Assembly (NCBI GenBank): GCA_036172665.1
Contig: JAYKNF010000015.1
Span: 3,162,001 to 3,226,000, forward strand
Reading direction: 5' to 3'
Length of the DNA: 64,000 nt
Source of the DNA: Prosopocoilus inquinatus
Taxonomy: Eukaryota > Arthropoda > Insecta > Coleoptera > Lucanidae
Part shown: positions 1 to 12,200 of the stretch, in pieces
Layout of the letters: the number at the start of each line of letters is the position of its first letter
Numbering within the stretch: the first letter of the stretch is position 1
The notes under the pieces: generated by a model
What the model was told of the DNA's origin: nothing
The model's input: only the letters and a program-made list of their open reading frames with translations
The model's database searches: none
Made by a program: the position numbers and the translations under genes

Positions 1-95
1 GACAACCCACTCGTTCAAGATCAAATACCCATTTTCGCGTGTCAAAAACGTATAATGGCAGTACCTGTGTCCTTAGACAGAGATCGAGTGCCTTA
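1..95. mobile_element. Right end of a ~1-kb TIR element (truncated by window edge)
   Basis: This stretch closely matches 20618-20714, the right terminal inverted repeat of the complete element at 19722-20714, including the end that reads GATCGARTGCCTTA. The element stops at base 95. The left half and the left target duplication lie outside the window, so the insertion cannot be fully defined. It lies just downstream of the Uggt 3' end. Confidence 0.75.
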
Positions 96-163
96 TGCCG
101 GCCGGGTAGGATAAGTGCGCGTCGGCCTTAACGATAACAAAGCAGGAATTCATAAATATTCAT

Positions 164-169
164 TTTATT
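164..169 (-). other. Candidate poly(A) signal of Uggt (AATAAA)
   Basis: The minus strand reads AATAAA about 65 nt downstream of the Uggt stop codon (234-236). The position suits a short 3' UTR. The surroundings are AT-rich, so chance occurrence is possible. Confidence 0.5.
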
Positions 170-233
170 ATTGGTTTTATAAAATAAGAAATTTGTACAA
201 ATTGAATTTAAAATAATCACAACTCTAAGTCCG

Positions 234-262
234 TCATAACTCCGTATGTACATCCGTAGTTT
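234..262 (-). CDS. Uggt: Uggt terminal micro-exon encoding the HTEL ER-retrieval signal
   Basis: This exon is only 29 nt and too short for ordinary ORF calling. After acceptor ...ATTTTACAG the minus strand encodes ETTDVHTEL and a TGA stop (the first codon is completed from exon h). HTEL/HDEL-like C-termini are the known ER-retention signals of UGGT. The frame fits the preceding exon exactly, which strongly supports the call. Confidence 0.9.
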
Positions 263-3200
263 CTGTAAAATAAATTGTGATAAAACATTCAACATTCTCT
301 TTGAATTGAAACTTCACCTTTTAACTCCTCTTCCCGATCTGCATCGAATTCTCCCGAGTCGATTCTCAACTGCAAATTCCGAATTTCCTCATCATATCCT
401 TTCCATTCTGGTAATATTCGAACAGCCGCTGTTAATTTGGCCTCCTTCGTCATCGGGTTATTACACTGTAAAATCAGAATCAGAAAACAACAGTCACGCT
501 CTAAAGAACTTAGACGTACCAAATCAATAGTTTTTGCTTTCGCCTTTGACTCATCATCACACCATGTTTCACACCACAACCACTCCTGAGGTAGAGACTT
601 GATAGCCACCTGATGTATCATGTTGTTCGGCAAATCCTGGTCCAAATTTGAAAGACTGTTGGGATCTTGACTGAGCGCCTGATATTGACCTCGCAATCGA
701 TCGCCAGCTGCAATACGCCTGAACCGTTTCAGGTCTACTACATAGAGAGCGGAAATATGGTAAGTACGGCCCTGCAAGTGATTACGCCAGTAACCCTGTT
801 TCCAGAACCGGAAACCATCCATTTCTCTACGAGAATCACAAAATGGTGTATAGCCGTATGGAGCGCCTCCTAAATCCAACTGCTGAAGTTCTCTTAAATC
901 CGCACGGACGACCTAAGACATTGCTACGATGTATACATTTTATTTACTCAAGTACTGTAAATTAACTATGTAATTCTTATATTCATCAGGTTATACACTC
1001 CATATGCAACAAGAGTTGAGTAACAAAGTGACAACCCAAAATGAAAAAAAAGTATTCTCAAAAACGAAATATTACAATGGTTTAAAAATTATTAACTTAT
1101 TTTTGTAGAATTGATGCAATCAAACAAATTTAAGTGCAAAAGATAACGTAGGAGTGTGTAAGAATTTTTATTCCGATTTAAAAATTAAGGCATCTAGAAA
1201 ATCTTAAACAATATCAATCCAACGCAATATTCTTATTCTGTACAAAAAACAGAATTTGTGCTAAAAAATCTTTAGAACAATCGATCATGCCGAACAAGAG
1301 AGTTCAGAAAACTTCAATTGCAATATTACATGTCACAAATATTTTTTTTTAACTGCTACTTACAGAAAATACAGATATACAATCTCAAAGTACAGTCGAA
1401 ATTTCGAATCAAGAGTAATACGTCCTTGATGACGAAAACTCGTAAACATTCGTACCTCAGTAATTTGTTTCGTGTGTCTGACAGTTGTATATCAATGTAA
1501 TTATCTTGATTGTAAAGTGGGTCGTACTCTAAGTTCAATTACTTCCTAATTTCATTCTAGCAATCTGAGAAGTAATTATTAAAAAACTAAATAAGGCCCA
1601 GTTTTACAATGACGGTTTAACTTTGAGCCGAAGCTTAAATCCTTCACAACAATTGTTAAAATTATCGTTGCTAAGGGTTTAAGCCTGAGCTCAATGTTGA
1701 GCCCCGTTTGTAAAACTGGACCTAAAAGAACCTTTTACCGTTTTTACTGTATGACGTTTCATTTAAATTTCTGTTTAGCGCCACTACCATTGCCATCTCA
1801 ATACACATCCAGGCCTTTAGGCAGCAATCATTACAGACACACGTAATGTTCTCCAATGGACAAAAAAAGGCTTTATTGAAATAGTAGTTCTTCATTATGT
1901 AGATAGTAATTTAGCCAAATTATAATAACTGTGATAATAACTTCTCATATTCTTCACGAGAGCATCCCGTCCCCTTATGCTTGGATTCAATCAGTTGAAC
2001 CAACGAGATTTACACTGTTTTATTGATTTGCGCTTTAAAATGCTTTAACAAGTTTAATAGTGTTTTCTAGTATAATACGAACAATAGTATAATACGAACA
2101 ATATTATATTAAATTAAAATACCTGTCAAATCTGGTAGCGGTTTTTTTGTATTCTGCTAATTACTAGTCTCCACGGGCATGTTCTTTGATAAAAACTATT
2201 AAATACGCTTACCCCATCTTTTACGGAGCAATTTTATTTACTTTTTCTTTGCAAACATCGATAAAAATAATAAAATATCACATTTCGAAAAACGTCGAAA
2301 CCCCTTTGTCGTCTTCTGTTAATTTCTGCCTGCGGCCCGGTGTAATGTCAAGATGGCAATGCCAACATCTACCTACTTTGACGACATTACTAGCTGTGAC
2401 GCATTACGCTTGCTTCGTGACGGGGCCTTTATCTATCTATATAAAAAACACTAGCTGTTCACTTTCTTTTTAGTTTCAGAGTAGGTCTGTTAGGGTGACA
2501 TTTTTGTTGGTATCGCAATGAAATGTAGACGTCAGAAAATTGGTTGATGGTCATTTTTAATTTTATGGTTATATTTTTGAAAATTACCACTGCCACTGTT
2601 GTCAGCTCGACTAAAACAAAACCGAAGCATTCCGTTAAAACGAAAAGTATCGTCTCCAGCAAACAGTTGATAATTATTTATTTGTTCATTAAAAAAGTAA
2701 TTACATGCATGGGAATTTAAATAGCAGGATCTTCTTGCTGTTGCTGATGACTTAGAACTTTTTCCATGGTCATTTACAATTCTGTCTGTTTCTTTCACCA
2801 CCTCCTACAACGTGCATATCTTCAGATTCTTCTGGTAATATGGCAGTTCTTCAAATCCGCTTCATTTTTAAATTTCACTATTGCACGTTTAGTTCCGTCA
2901 CTTACATCTTTCAGCATTTTGACATTATAATAAAAAATATATTTGTTTTAATTTTTTACTTTAATTATGCCACCGTAGTCTACGTATCGGCAACACATTC
3001 AGTACCGCTAAAGTGACACTAAGGTATTTTTCGCAACTAACCGGTTACGCATAGCAATGTTTAGCAGTAGTGACGTCACCGTGACGAGAATACGTCATTC
3101 GCCAAAATGAAACGGTTACGGTTACAGGCGTTCTGGCGGTTGCATTTTTAAATTTGACAACAGTCCCACCATGAATTGGGTATTTAACTGTTACAAAAAA

Positions 3201-6200
3201 AGTTGTGATTGAATCAAGTTGAGGTTAACACGCAGAACCACGGATCTGTGCAGAACACACTGAATATGAAAGAGATAGCAATGTTCCACAACTCTCTGAC
3301 CAGGTTAGGAAAATAGTAACCGGAGTAACAGACGTGACGTCATATCAGCAGTTACCGGTAACTCACAAAAATGGAGTGGTTACCTATTTCGCCTAACCAC
3401 ACGTAACCGGTTAGGCGCGAAAAATACCTTACTGTCATTATTTCTTTCATGGCAGATTTTGACTTCCTTCAAAATACCTGCACGTAACTTAACGAAAAAA
3501 GTTAGTATATGTTAGTATACAATAACATCTGGCTATCTTGAAAAAGTATATTTTTTAAGATGTAATCATATTCTTCCGCATGATCGATATACAGTGCCGT
3601 GTTTCATTCATAAAGTTCGTAACACTATGGGAAAATATTTTATTTTTGATTTTTGCGAAAAAAAATTACTATGATCAGTTTGTACTTCAATGAAAACAAG
3701 AAAAAAACACATCCACACCTAATCTAACGAGTGTACAATTGAAAACTTCATCAAGCGGGTTTTGATTCTTAGATGAAAGAAGATGGAGCGAAAAAGGGAT
3801 GACTTCAAAACTGATGGAAGTCTGACAGATGGTGATTATCAAGATGTATTAAGCTCTTTTTTCTCGTCAGAGGAGGCCGTATTCTAGTTTCCTCTGGTTG
3901 CTTGTATGACTTTTGATAGATGCCAGAATCTGACAAGAAAAATATGACAATTTCACACTAGTAATCTGACTATACTGCCAAATACTAAAAAGCACCCGAC
4001 TGCAACCGACTCTGACATAAATAAGGTACCGACTACTGCAGTCGAGGTAATGTCAATGCACTAAAATCATAAACACTGAAATTGGAAATAAACTTAACCA
4101 TTTCATCTGACGTCTGAATTTCATTGCGATACCAACAAAATATCACCCTAGCTCGCCTACTCTGACAAGAAAAAAGGGTTAATGCTTTATAATGTTTTGA
4201 TAATAGAGAATGCAACCCTAGTTACGGGGAAACCATAGTAAGGGAACACCGTATTTTGACGTTTGCGCATGCGCAGAGCGTATTTTAGTACAGAGTTGGG
4301 CAAATTGTATTCATGAGTGAGTACTGATTACGAGTACTATGTAATCATACTCTTAATATGAGTAAAGTCTATGTAATCAGTAATCATACAAAGTGAGAGT
4401 GAGTAAAGTACATGTAATCAGTAATCATAAATAATGAGTACATGTAATCAGTAATCATATAAAATGAGAATTAGTACAGGTAAAATGTAATGGCGTGCTG
4501 TTTCAATTTTTCGTCTCCTGTCACTTTGACATTACTTAGCGGCACAATGCTGGTCCACTGGGTCTCGCAATTCGCAGTGTTTGTACGTTTGCAAATTCGT
4601 CCGAACTGTACTGTACAAAGTGTCTCATCTTCGATGGCATTTTATAGATATTTCCGAGATCTGAATATGATAAGGACACTTTATTCAACTTTTATCAGGC
4701 CTAGGCATAATCGAGAAGAGCCAGGTCGTAGTATCTCCCACTATTCGATAGGCGTCGGTAACAGTGAGCCAGCCTGCCAGCAGATAGTGCACTAATAGAA
4801 GTTATAAAACGTATGGCTCGCGTGAAATACAAACGAACCAAAATTGTGAACTTAAGTATCTGTGTTTTATAAACAATACAGGTAATGCAGAATGTATTAT
4901 TTGCGGTAAACTGTTGAGCATAAAACGATATAATATTGCTCGTCACTACAACATTTTCCATAAAGAATATTATCTACATAAGTTTTGTATACCGTTGGTT
5001 GTTGAAATTGAAGCGCCTGAGCATCAACCGGGAACCGGCACTGCCTGTGCGATCGTAGAAGGAGAATATATCCCGACATATTCCCCTCGCATGATTAGGC
5101 CTGAACTAGATTAAGATTTCTTCATTAAATCACTTAAAAATTCGTAATAATCCATAGGAAAACCCAACTGTGCATATTGTGAGTGCCATTTTTTCTGAGC
5201 TACAGGAAAATATTATGGGTTCTCAAATATTATTGAATTTTATGTCCCCAAGGCAAAATACGATAAAAATTTACACTGCATCCGCTAGTTCTCAAATGAA
5301 CATCTACATGTTAATGTTTAAAATTATGAAGATTTACACAATTATTTAAATAAAGATTTCGGAAGTTGTAATCTTATTTAAAAATCGTATTTTTTATGTT
5401 TGATTTAGGCAAGTATGTTAGCGCACTTGCTTATTTTCCCGACTTTCTTTCATCAAAAATCGAACTTTTCAATCGAACACTCGTTATAAATTCCATAAAC
5501 AATTTCAAACAATATAAACTAACATGTGTCGCAAGTCTTATAATCCAGACGCCTCTGACCAGTAAAAAATAATTTGAATATTAACCAATAATTTATATGG
5601 TGGATCAAATAAAGCCCAAGATTTTTAATTTTTTGCATAATTTGAATATTAGACATTCAGTTTTCAAATAGTCAAATATTACAATTCGAATTATCTCTCA
5701 TGAACGTCTAGAATATAAGATTTTTGGGACACAGGTTATATAAAAAATTGAGTTCGTAGTTTGGCTATTATGAAGTTTTCACGTGATTTAATTGTTAATT
5801 ATGGAACCATAATCTATGTTAAAAATCAAACAAAAAAGCTATCATTTTTTTATATCTTTAAAAATAAAAGTTATTTGCGTTAAAAAGGTTGGTAAATTTA
5901 ACATTTTTCAATCGTACCACAAAACAGCAAGAAATAGCAAATTTTCGCTTTAACCATTTAAATTAGCATTAAAAGTTAAAAATTAAGTTAATATTAGGTT
6001 TTGGGTTCTTTTCTGTTTCCATTACTCATGAAGAAACCTGTACAATACCATCGAAAATGGGTACACACATCTTAGACAAAACAAATTAAATCAAAATCAA
6101 AAGCTTATGGATGCTCGAGGGATTCACTGCAATCAAAAACGATTTGAAACATTTTTTTTTAATAAGTCTGTTCACTTTAAAGCTTAGACCACGCGGTAAG

Positions 6201-9200
6201 CGTACAATTAACAGCATTTGGAAAAGCCTGAATATTATTAGAGGTGAATAAATGGTACTTTCATATTCAACGTGGCAGATATTAACTGGTGAATTATTAT
6301 TTCTTTGGTTGTCATCATTTAGGGTTGCGGCAGTGATACATCATGGAGATCATAGGCCGCGTTGACCAGACCACAATATACACATCAATAGTTGTCTTTT
6401 ATTTGCAACGCAGATTAGTTCAGGTCAGTTCAGTTTAACCCAAAGTAAACTGATCTTAAGTGATCGATTTAATAGTACATAAAACATGCGAGATGCGATT
6501 TCTGCATTTTAATCTTCAGATGAAGATATTATTTTTGCATCACTTTATTGCGAGTTAAGCAAAAACAAAAGGTTATTTGGACGAGTAATGTAATTTGACA
6601 AACAGTTGAAATATCCCTTCTACAAGTGAACCAACTGATCCAAACTGATCTAGAATTTTCGAGGTGTAGTATCAGCAAGGCGGGAAGTGTTTTGGATCAC
6701 TTTGGGTTAGATCATGTAGCCAAATAAAACAGACAAATTTTTGAATAAGTGATCCAGGGTAAAAGTGAACTGATCTGATGTGCAAATAAAAGACAACTAA
6801 TCAGTAGGGACAGCTTCGGCTTTTTGCTTATACAATTTCTGAGGGCGCATGTCTGAAAACGAGCGGTCCTTCCTCAAATAGTCGAGGGTGGCGCAACGGT
6901 CAATGGTTGATTTTTCAACGGCCGCGTTCAGGTAACCACAGGAGCTGAGTTACTAATTCAACGTAGCTATTGAACAGACATGCTTTTGGAATGCTAAGCT
7001 TCAGCAGCTAGTATTCTCTCATTAACCCTTTTAAGAACACGAGTTGTTAACTTTCAATATGCTGCGTCTGCATACAGGCTCGGTGATCACGTAAACATGG
7101 CCAAAAAGCGGACGTTCCGCCAAAATTCCGGCAGGCATTCAATATGGCCGTCAATTACCGATCAGCTGTTTTAGTGAATAAGTAACTATTAGATTATCTT
7201 ATCGAATTTCATCATATTTCGACTATTTTGAGCTCACTTATAATTTTTCTAATAAAACAAGCTTTTGTTTTTTAAAATAAGAAATACGAAATAAACAAGT
7301 TTCTTAAGTGGCGACATCTGGTAGCATTAGAATGACTGCCCGCTAACATAGGTTCGGAAAATTGTAGTATGATCTTCAAAGGTGCCGACAGAAGCTTGTC
7401 CTTACTGATTGATGTCTATACTGTGACCAGACGATCTCAGCTTGCAAGCTGCTTGTGATTTTTTAGTGAATGCTGTAGTTACCTTTCATTAATTACGCTT
7501 AAAAATAATCATAAGCAGCTTGCAAGCTGATTGCAGGTTGATTCGTCTGGTGAACGCGGCCATAGATACGTTGAATGTTGGGCAGTGTTGGATGCGTTTT
7601 TAAACAGGTTAGAACTTCGAACACTGTGAACACGAACAACTCTTCGAGCAGTCAATTAACAGGCAATTACAATAGATAGCCATTTGTGTGCGCGAACAGT
7701 CGTTCGCACCCTTTAAAAACGCACCCAATATGGCTGTCAAAATTCAAATATTTGCTTTGCAACTTTTAGCATCGTGTGGCGACCATAATGGTCCATAGCT
7801 GAGTACTCGAAAGATTAAAAGGTGGTCAGAAAAAAATTTTGTAATGGCTACGGCAGTTAATGAGGTAGTTTCAAAAAGAGAGGTAGACCAATGGAAACCA
7901 ACATTAATATATTAACTGCAACGCTTTTAGAATATAAGGAACGGTTGTTTAATAATGGTAAAGTTGTGAGTCGTTCAAATTCAGTTTGGAAGGAGATCGC
8001 TAAAGATTTTACAAAAAACCTTCAAAGGAATAATTCGGAAACTAAATCTAAATCGGCTCTAGCACTATATACTGTGTCCACAATTCGATGCTCACCATTG
8101 GCATCTCGGTTATTAGAAGATATAGAGCAACGGTTAAATGGGAAATGTTTTGCAGAATTCAATGCTCGCAACAAATCTCATTTCAAATTCACCATAACTT
8201 TTTTAAATTTTAAGATAATTTAAGAAAACCAAAATTTGACGATTTCAATATTCCTCAATAACTCGATAACACCTGATGTGACCTCTTCTAAATTTTTACA
8301 TTGTTGTGACACTTTCTTAAGACAAAGTTTTTGATGCAAACAGAAACCTCCGATTGTCATTTGTTTTCAAGTTATTAGCGCTAACTTTTGTTTTTCATAT
8401 GGCACCCATATTAGGTTTTTGGTTAGTTAGATAGTCTTTAAAAAGAGCTTTTCAACGATGTATAACATACCCGAAAAATTTTTATTTTTAGGGGACATAT
8501 TAACAAAAACATAAATTAATCCCTTTTGAAATTAGTAGGCTATGAAATTAAACACTCAATACTGTAAAATAACGAAACGATATTGACGTAACAGATATTT
8601 GGAACTACTAACAACCGAAAAATACCTGCTTCGAAACAGATTATTAATCCTGACAACATGCAGAACATCTGGTTCCAGCAGGATGGTTTCCTGGCCCATG
8701 ACAGTCGTGACGTACATTTTTTGAGAGAAAACTTTAATGACAGTGCTTTCAAATAATGGACCAGTAGAATTGTTTGCGAGATCGCCCGACCTTACTCCCC
8801 TTGACTTTCATTTATGGGGTACCACTAAAAATGAAGTATTTAATTTTGCACCGCCAAAAGATTGGGAAATTTTAGAACAAAGAATTCTGGATGTGCTGAG
8901 ATCATTAAACGAAAACACAGGGTGAAATGCAGATTACAGGGAAATTCTCTTTTTGTGTTAAATAAGAATTTTTGATCATTTTCCGAAATGAAATGAATTT
9001 CTAGACCAAAATTTTGGCGCGGAAACTGATATTTACATAATTATAAGCTTATTTAATTTTCTTATAACAGTAAAACACAGTTACGACATGTTTTAGTTTA
9101 ATTGCATTTTCTGGCATTTTAATAATTGAAATGTGCTACTTGGGAATATTTAAGCTGATTTTAATGAAAGATGGGAGATTATTCTTACAATTTCAAACAA

Positions 9201-12200
9201 GTTTTCATCATTACTTGAGGAAGTGTTTCTTATTGTAATTTTCACTTTTGACGTTTAATTTTTAGGAAAATTTTGTGCAAATCGTTTTTGATTGCAGTGA
9301 GAACCTCGAGCAGCCTCTGGACAGCTGTTTCAGCCCTGCTTGGGGCTTCTTCAGCAGAAACGTAGCTCGACATTCCCACTGCAGACCAAAAACGACTTGC
9401 ACAATTTATTCGAAAATGCGATGTAAGAATGATGAACATATAAAATAGCGACATCTTACTATCGCTTGTTGACCTAACATTGCAGTAGGATAGACAAATT
9501 GAAGCGGGATTTGCTCCTAATGAGTCCCCCATGCAAGGCGGCCATGCTTGCTGTCAAAGCATAATGAAAGATTTTAGAAAAATTTAATAAATTGTGCAAG
9601 TCGTTTTTGGTCTGCAGTGGGAATGTCGAGCTACGTTTCTGCTGAAGAAGCCCCAAGCAGGGCTGAAACAGCTGTCCAGAGGCTGCTCGAGGTTCTCACT
9701 GCAATCAAAAACGATTTGCACAAAATTTTTCTAAAATCTTTCATTATGCTTTGACAGCAAGCATGGCCGCCTTGCATGGGGGACTCATTAGGAGCAAATC
9801 CCGCTTCAATTTGTCTATCCTACTGCAATGTTAGGTCAAAAAGCGATAGTAAGATGTCGCTATTTTATATGTTCATCATTCTTACATCGCATTTGCGAAT
9901 AAATTATGCAAGTCGTTTTTGGTCTGCAGTGGGAATGTCGAGCTACGTTTCTGCTGAAGAAGCCCTAAGCAGGGCTGAAACAGCTGTCCAGAGGCTGCTC
10001 GAGGTTCTCACTGCAATCAAAAACGATTTGCACAAAATTTTTCTAAAATCTTTCATTATGCTTTGACAGCAAGCATGGCCGCCTTGCATGGGGGACTCAT
10101 TAGGAGCAAATCCCGCTTCAATTTGTCTATCCTACTGCAATGTTAGGTCAACAAGCGATAGTAAGATGTCGCTATTTTATACGTTTAATTTTTACTTTGC
10201 CGGATATTTGTAATGTTTCTTGTGGTTAGGTATATTTTTATTTACCGTGCAATTATGCGTTTATCTTCTTCAGCGCATTCTGCATTTATCTTGTTCTGTT
10301 AACACTTCTTTTTTCATAAATGAAGTTGAACACCTAGATATTCCATTATATTTAGCTCTTCCCCTCGAGTCTAATTTACAAAAAGTGCGCAAAAACTGTT
10401 TTGACCGTGTAGTTACTATGACAACGTGACTGCATTGCAAATGATTTGCAATTTGCAACGTCGGTAATGACTTGTAAGTCCTTTTTCGTGAATGATCAAC
10501 TGAGAATAATTAATAATTAAACTTCAATACATTTTCTTATTTTTCGTAATCACGTTGCTATGGCGAAGTTGTTTAATTATTCGACTTATTTTCGATCTGT
10601 CAAAAAGCAATTTTCATTTCTTGATTATTCCATTACTCGAAGTATAATTTTTTTTTTTTTTTAATTTTACGTGGATTGTTTTTTTATCCAGACTACACTT
10701 CTGTGCACTAAAATTAGGCACAATGAAATATTGCGGTTTAAAGAAAAAATATACATTATACAGAATAAAACACTAGAACAAGAACGGCCAAATGAAAACA
10801 TTAAAAGTGCCTTAAAAACTGAACCCTGATTTAAACGTTGGAATAAATATTAATGACTGTGCTTAAGATTATTGGAATAGGAATTAATACTGCTCTAATG
10901 TACCGACGCTCACAGAGCAAGTAAAGCGTTAAAAAAGGACAATATTAATTGCCCTAAGCACGTATTCGGCGATCATTCTGATTGTGACGTCTATTTTTGC
11001 ACCGGGTTCAAAGATAATGAAATTAATTCAGTTCCAGACTTAGTAGAATGTGGATTATTTCATGATATTATTGCTTGGTGTAATCATTTGACGCATAATG
11101 CACAGTTTACTTTTATACACTGAGAATCTTATAAGAATGCACATAGTATTCATCAATGGAAGCTTTATTACATTATTATTTCCAAATTTATTTTCTTCGC
11201 CATGGTTACCGTGCGTTTTTAGTAATGACACTACTGATTTAGAATTGTCAGATAGAATTAAATTGTTCTCTTGATTTATTGTAAAATGCATACAACCGCC
11301 GAAAAAGTAAAAATGTAGGTGCACGTTATTTTCAGATGAAGTTCATTGACAGAGGTCTTTGCGTTATTTGCCGCCAAATTTCCGGATAGATCAATTATTC
11401 CCTTCTTTAATACTTCCTATGTGCAATTTGTAAATGATTCAGCATTGAGAATTGAGTAGTAACTATAGCAACATAATGTTAAAACCTCTATGTGCAATTT
11501 TATATGATTCAGAAATGTATTATCTGATCACGTAATTTTCGTCTATGTGCAGCGTTACAAGATTCTCACTATATATGAACATTAATGCAGCGGAGACGTA
11601 CAATTCAATTGTTTCAAAATTTGTTGGTGGAACAAGAGTTAACTTCTCTTTGAAAAATAGTTACGAAGTGAGATGCCACGCTGCGAGCGTTTCTTATAAT
11701 TTCAGTGAGCAATATCACCACCGCATTTAAAGAGAATGGTCGGGAAAAGTCCAGGCAAATATACCAAAGTATACAGTGTGTCCGGATACGTAGGGACAGC
11801 ATGGGTCTGTCTTTGAAGAGATATAGAGATGATTAAAAAAGATGCAGGTTCGAGAGCTCATTAACAATCCATTTTCAAATATTACTTGTCATGGCCAACT
11901 TGGTTAAAATTTTACAAAAACCAAAATCTCCTAATTTATTTTATTTGCCGTAACTTTTTTGTTACTTAAGATATTGAGATGCGGTTTGAACTAGTTTGCA
12001 TGATAATTTAAGTACTTTTATGGGCACTTAATAAAACTAATCTCATTTTTACAAATTTTCAGTAAACTAACCTAACCTTAAAATTTTAAATTGGTACTCC
12101 CTAATTTTATTGGCCCTTTTAAGAGAGAATTTATTTCTGATATTATTGCTTGGTGTAAAAAAATGTTGTCCCTACGAAATCCGGGCACACTGTATACGTC

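Larger units (their letters stand above)
9265..10180. mobile_element. Hammerhead-ribozyme retroelement array (retrozyme/PLE-like), copy A
   Basis: One minus-strand unit (9265-9590) is joined head-to-head to two tandem plus-strand units (9591-10180). The two plus-strand cleavage sites (after 9676 and 9988) are exactly 312 nt apart, giving the monomer length. Perfect 14-bp flanks ACGTTTAATTTTTA at 9251-9264 and 10181-10194 are a target-site duplication. No reverse transcriptase is encoded; short ORFs across the repeat are fortuitous because they recur with the repeat and run antisense to one another in inverted copies. The inverted-plus-tandem layout is known for Penelope-like elements. Confidence 0.85.

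Noticed and set aside
245..530. Plus-strand ORF across the Uggt 3' end, and 667-873 plus
   Set aside because: Shadows of the highly conserved minus-strand Uggt exons.
9776..10066. Recurrent ORF '[24 protein letters not shown]...' seen at several loci
   Set aside because: It simply tracks the hammerhead repeat. It appears in sense and antisense frames, crosses the ribozyme, and its conservation is explained by copy number.
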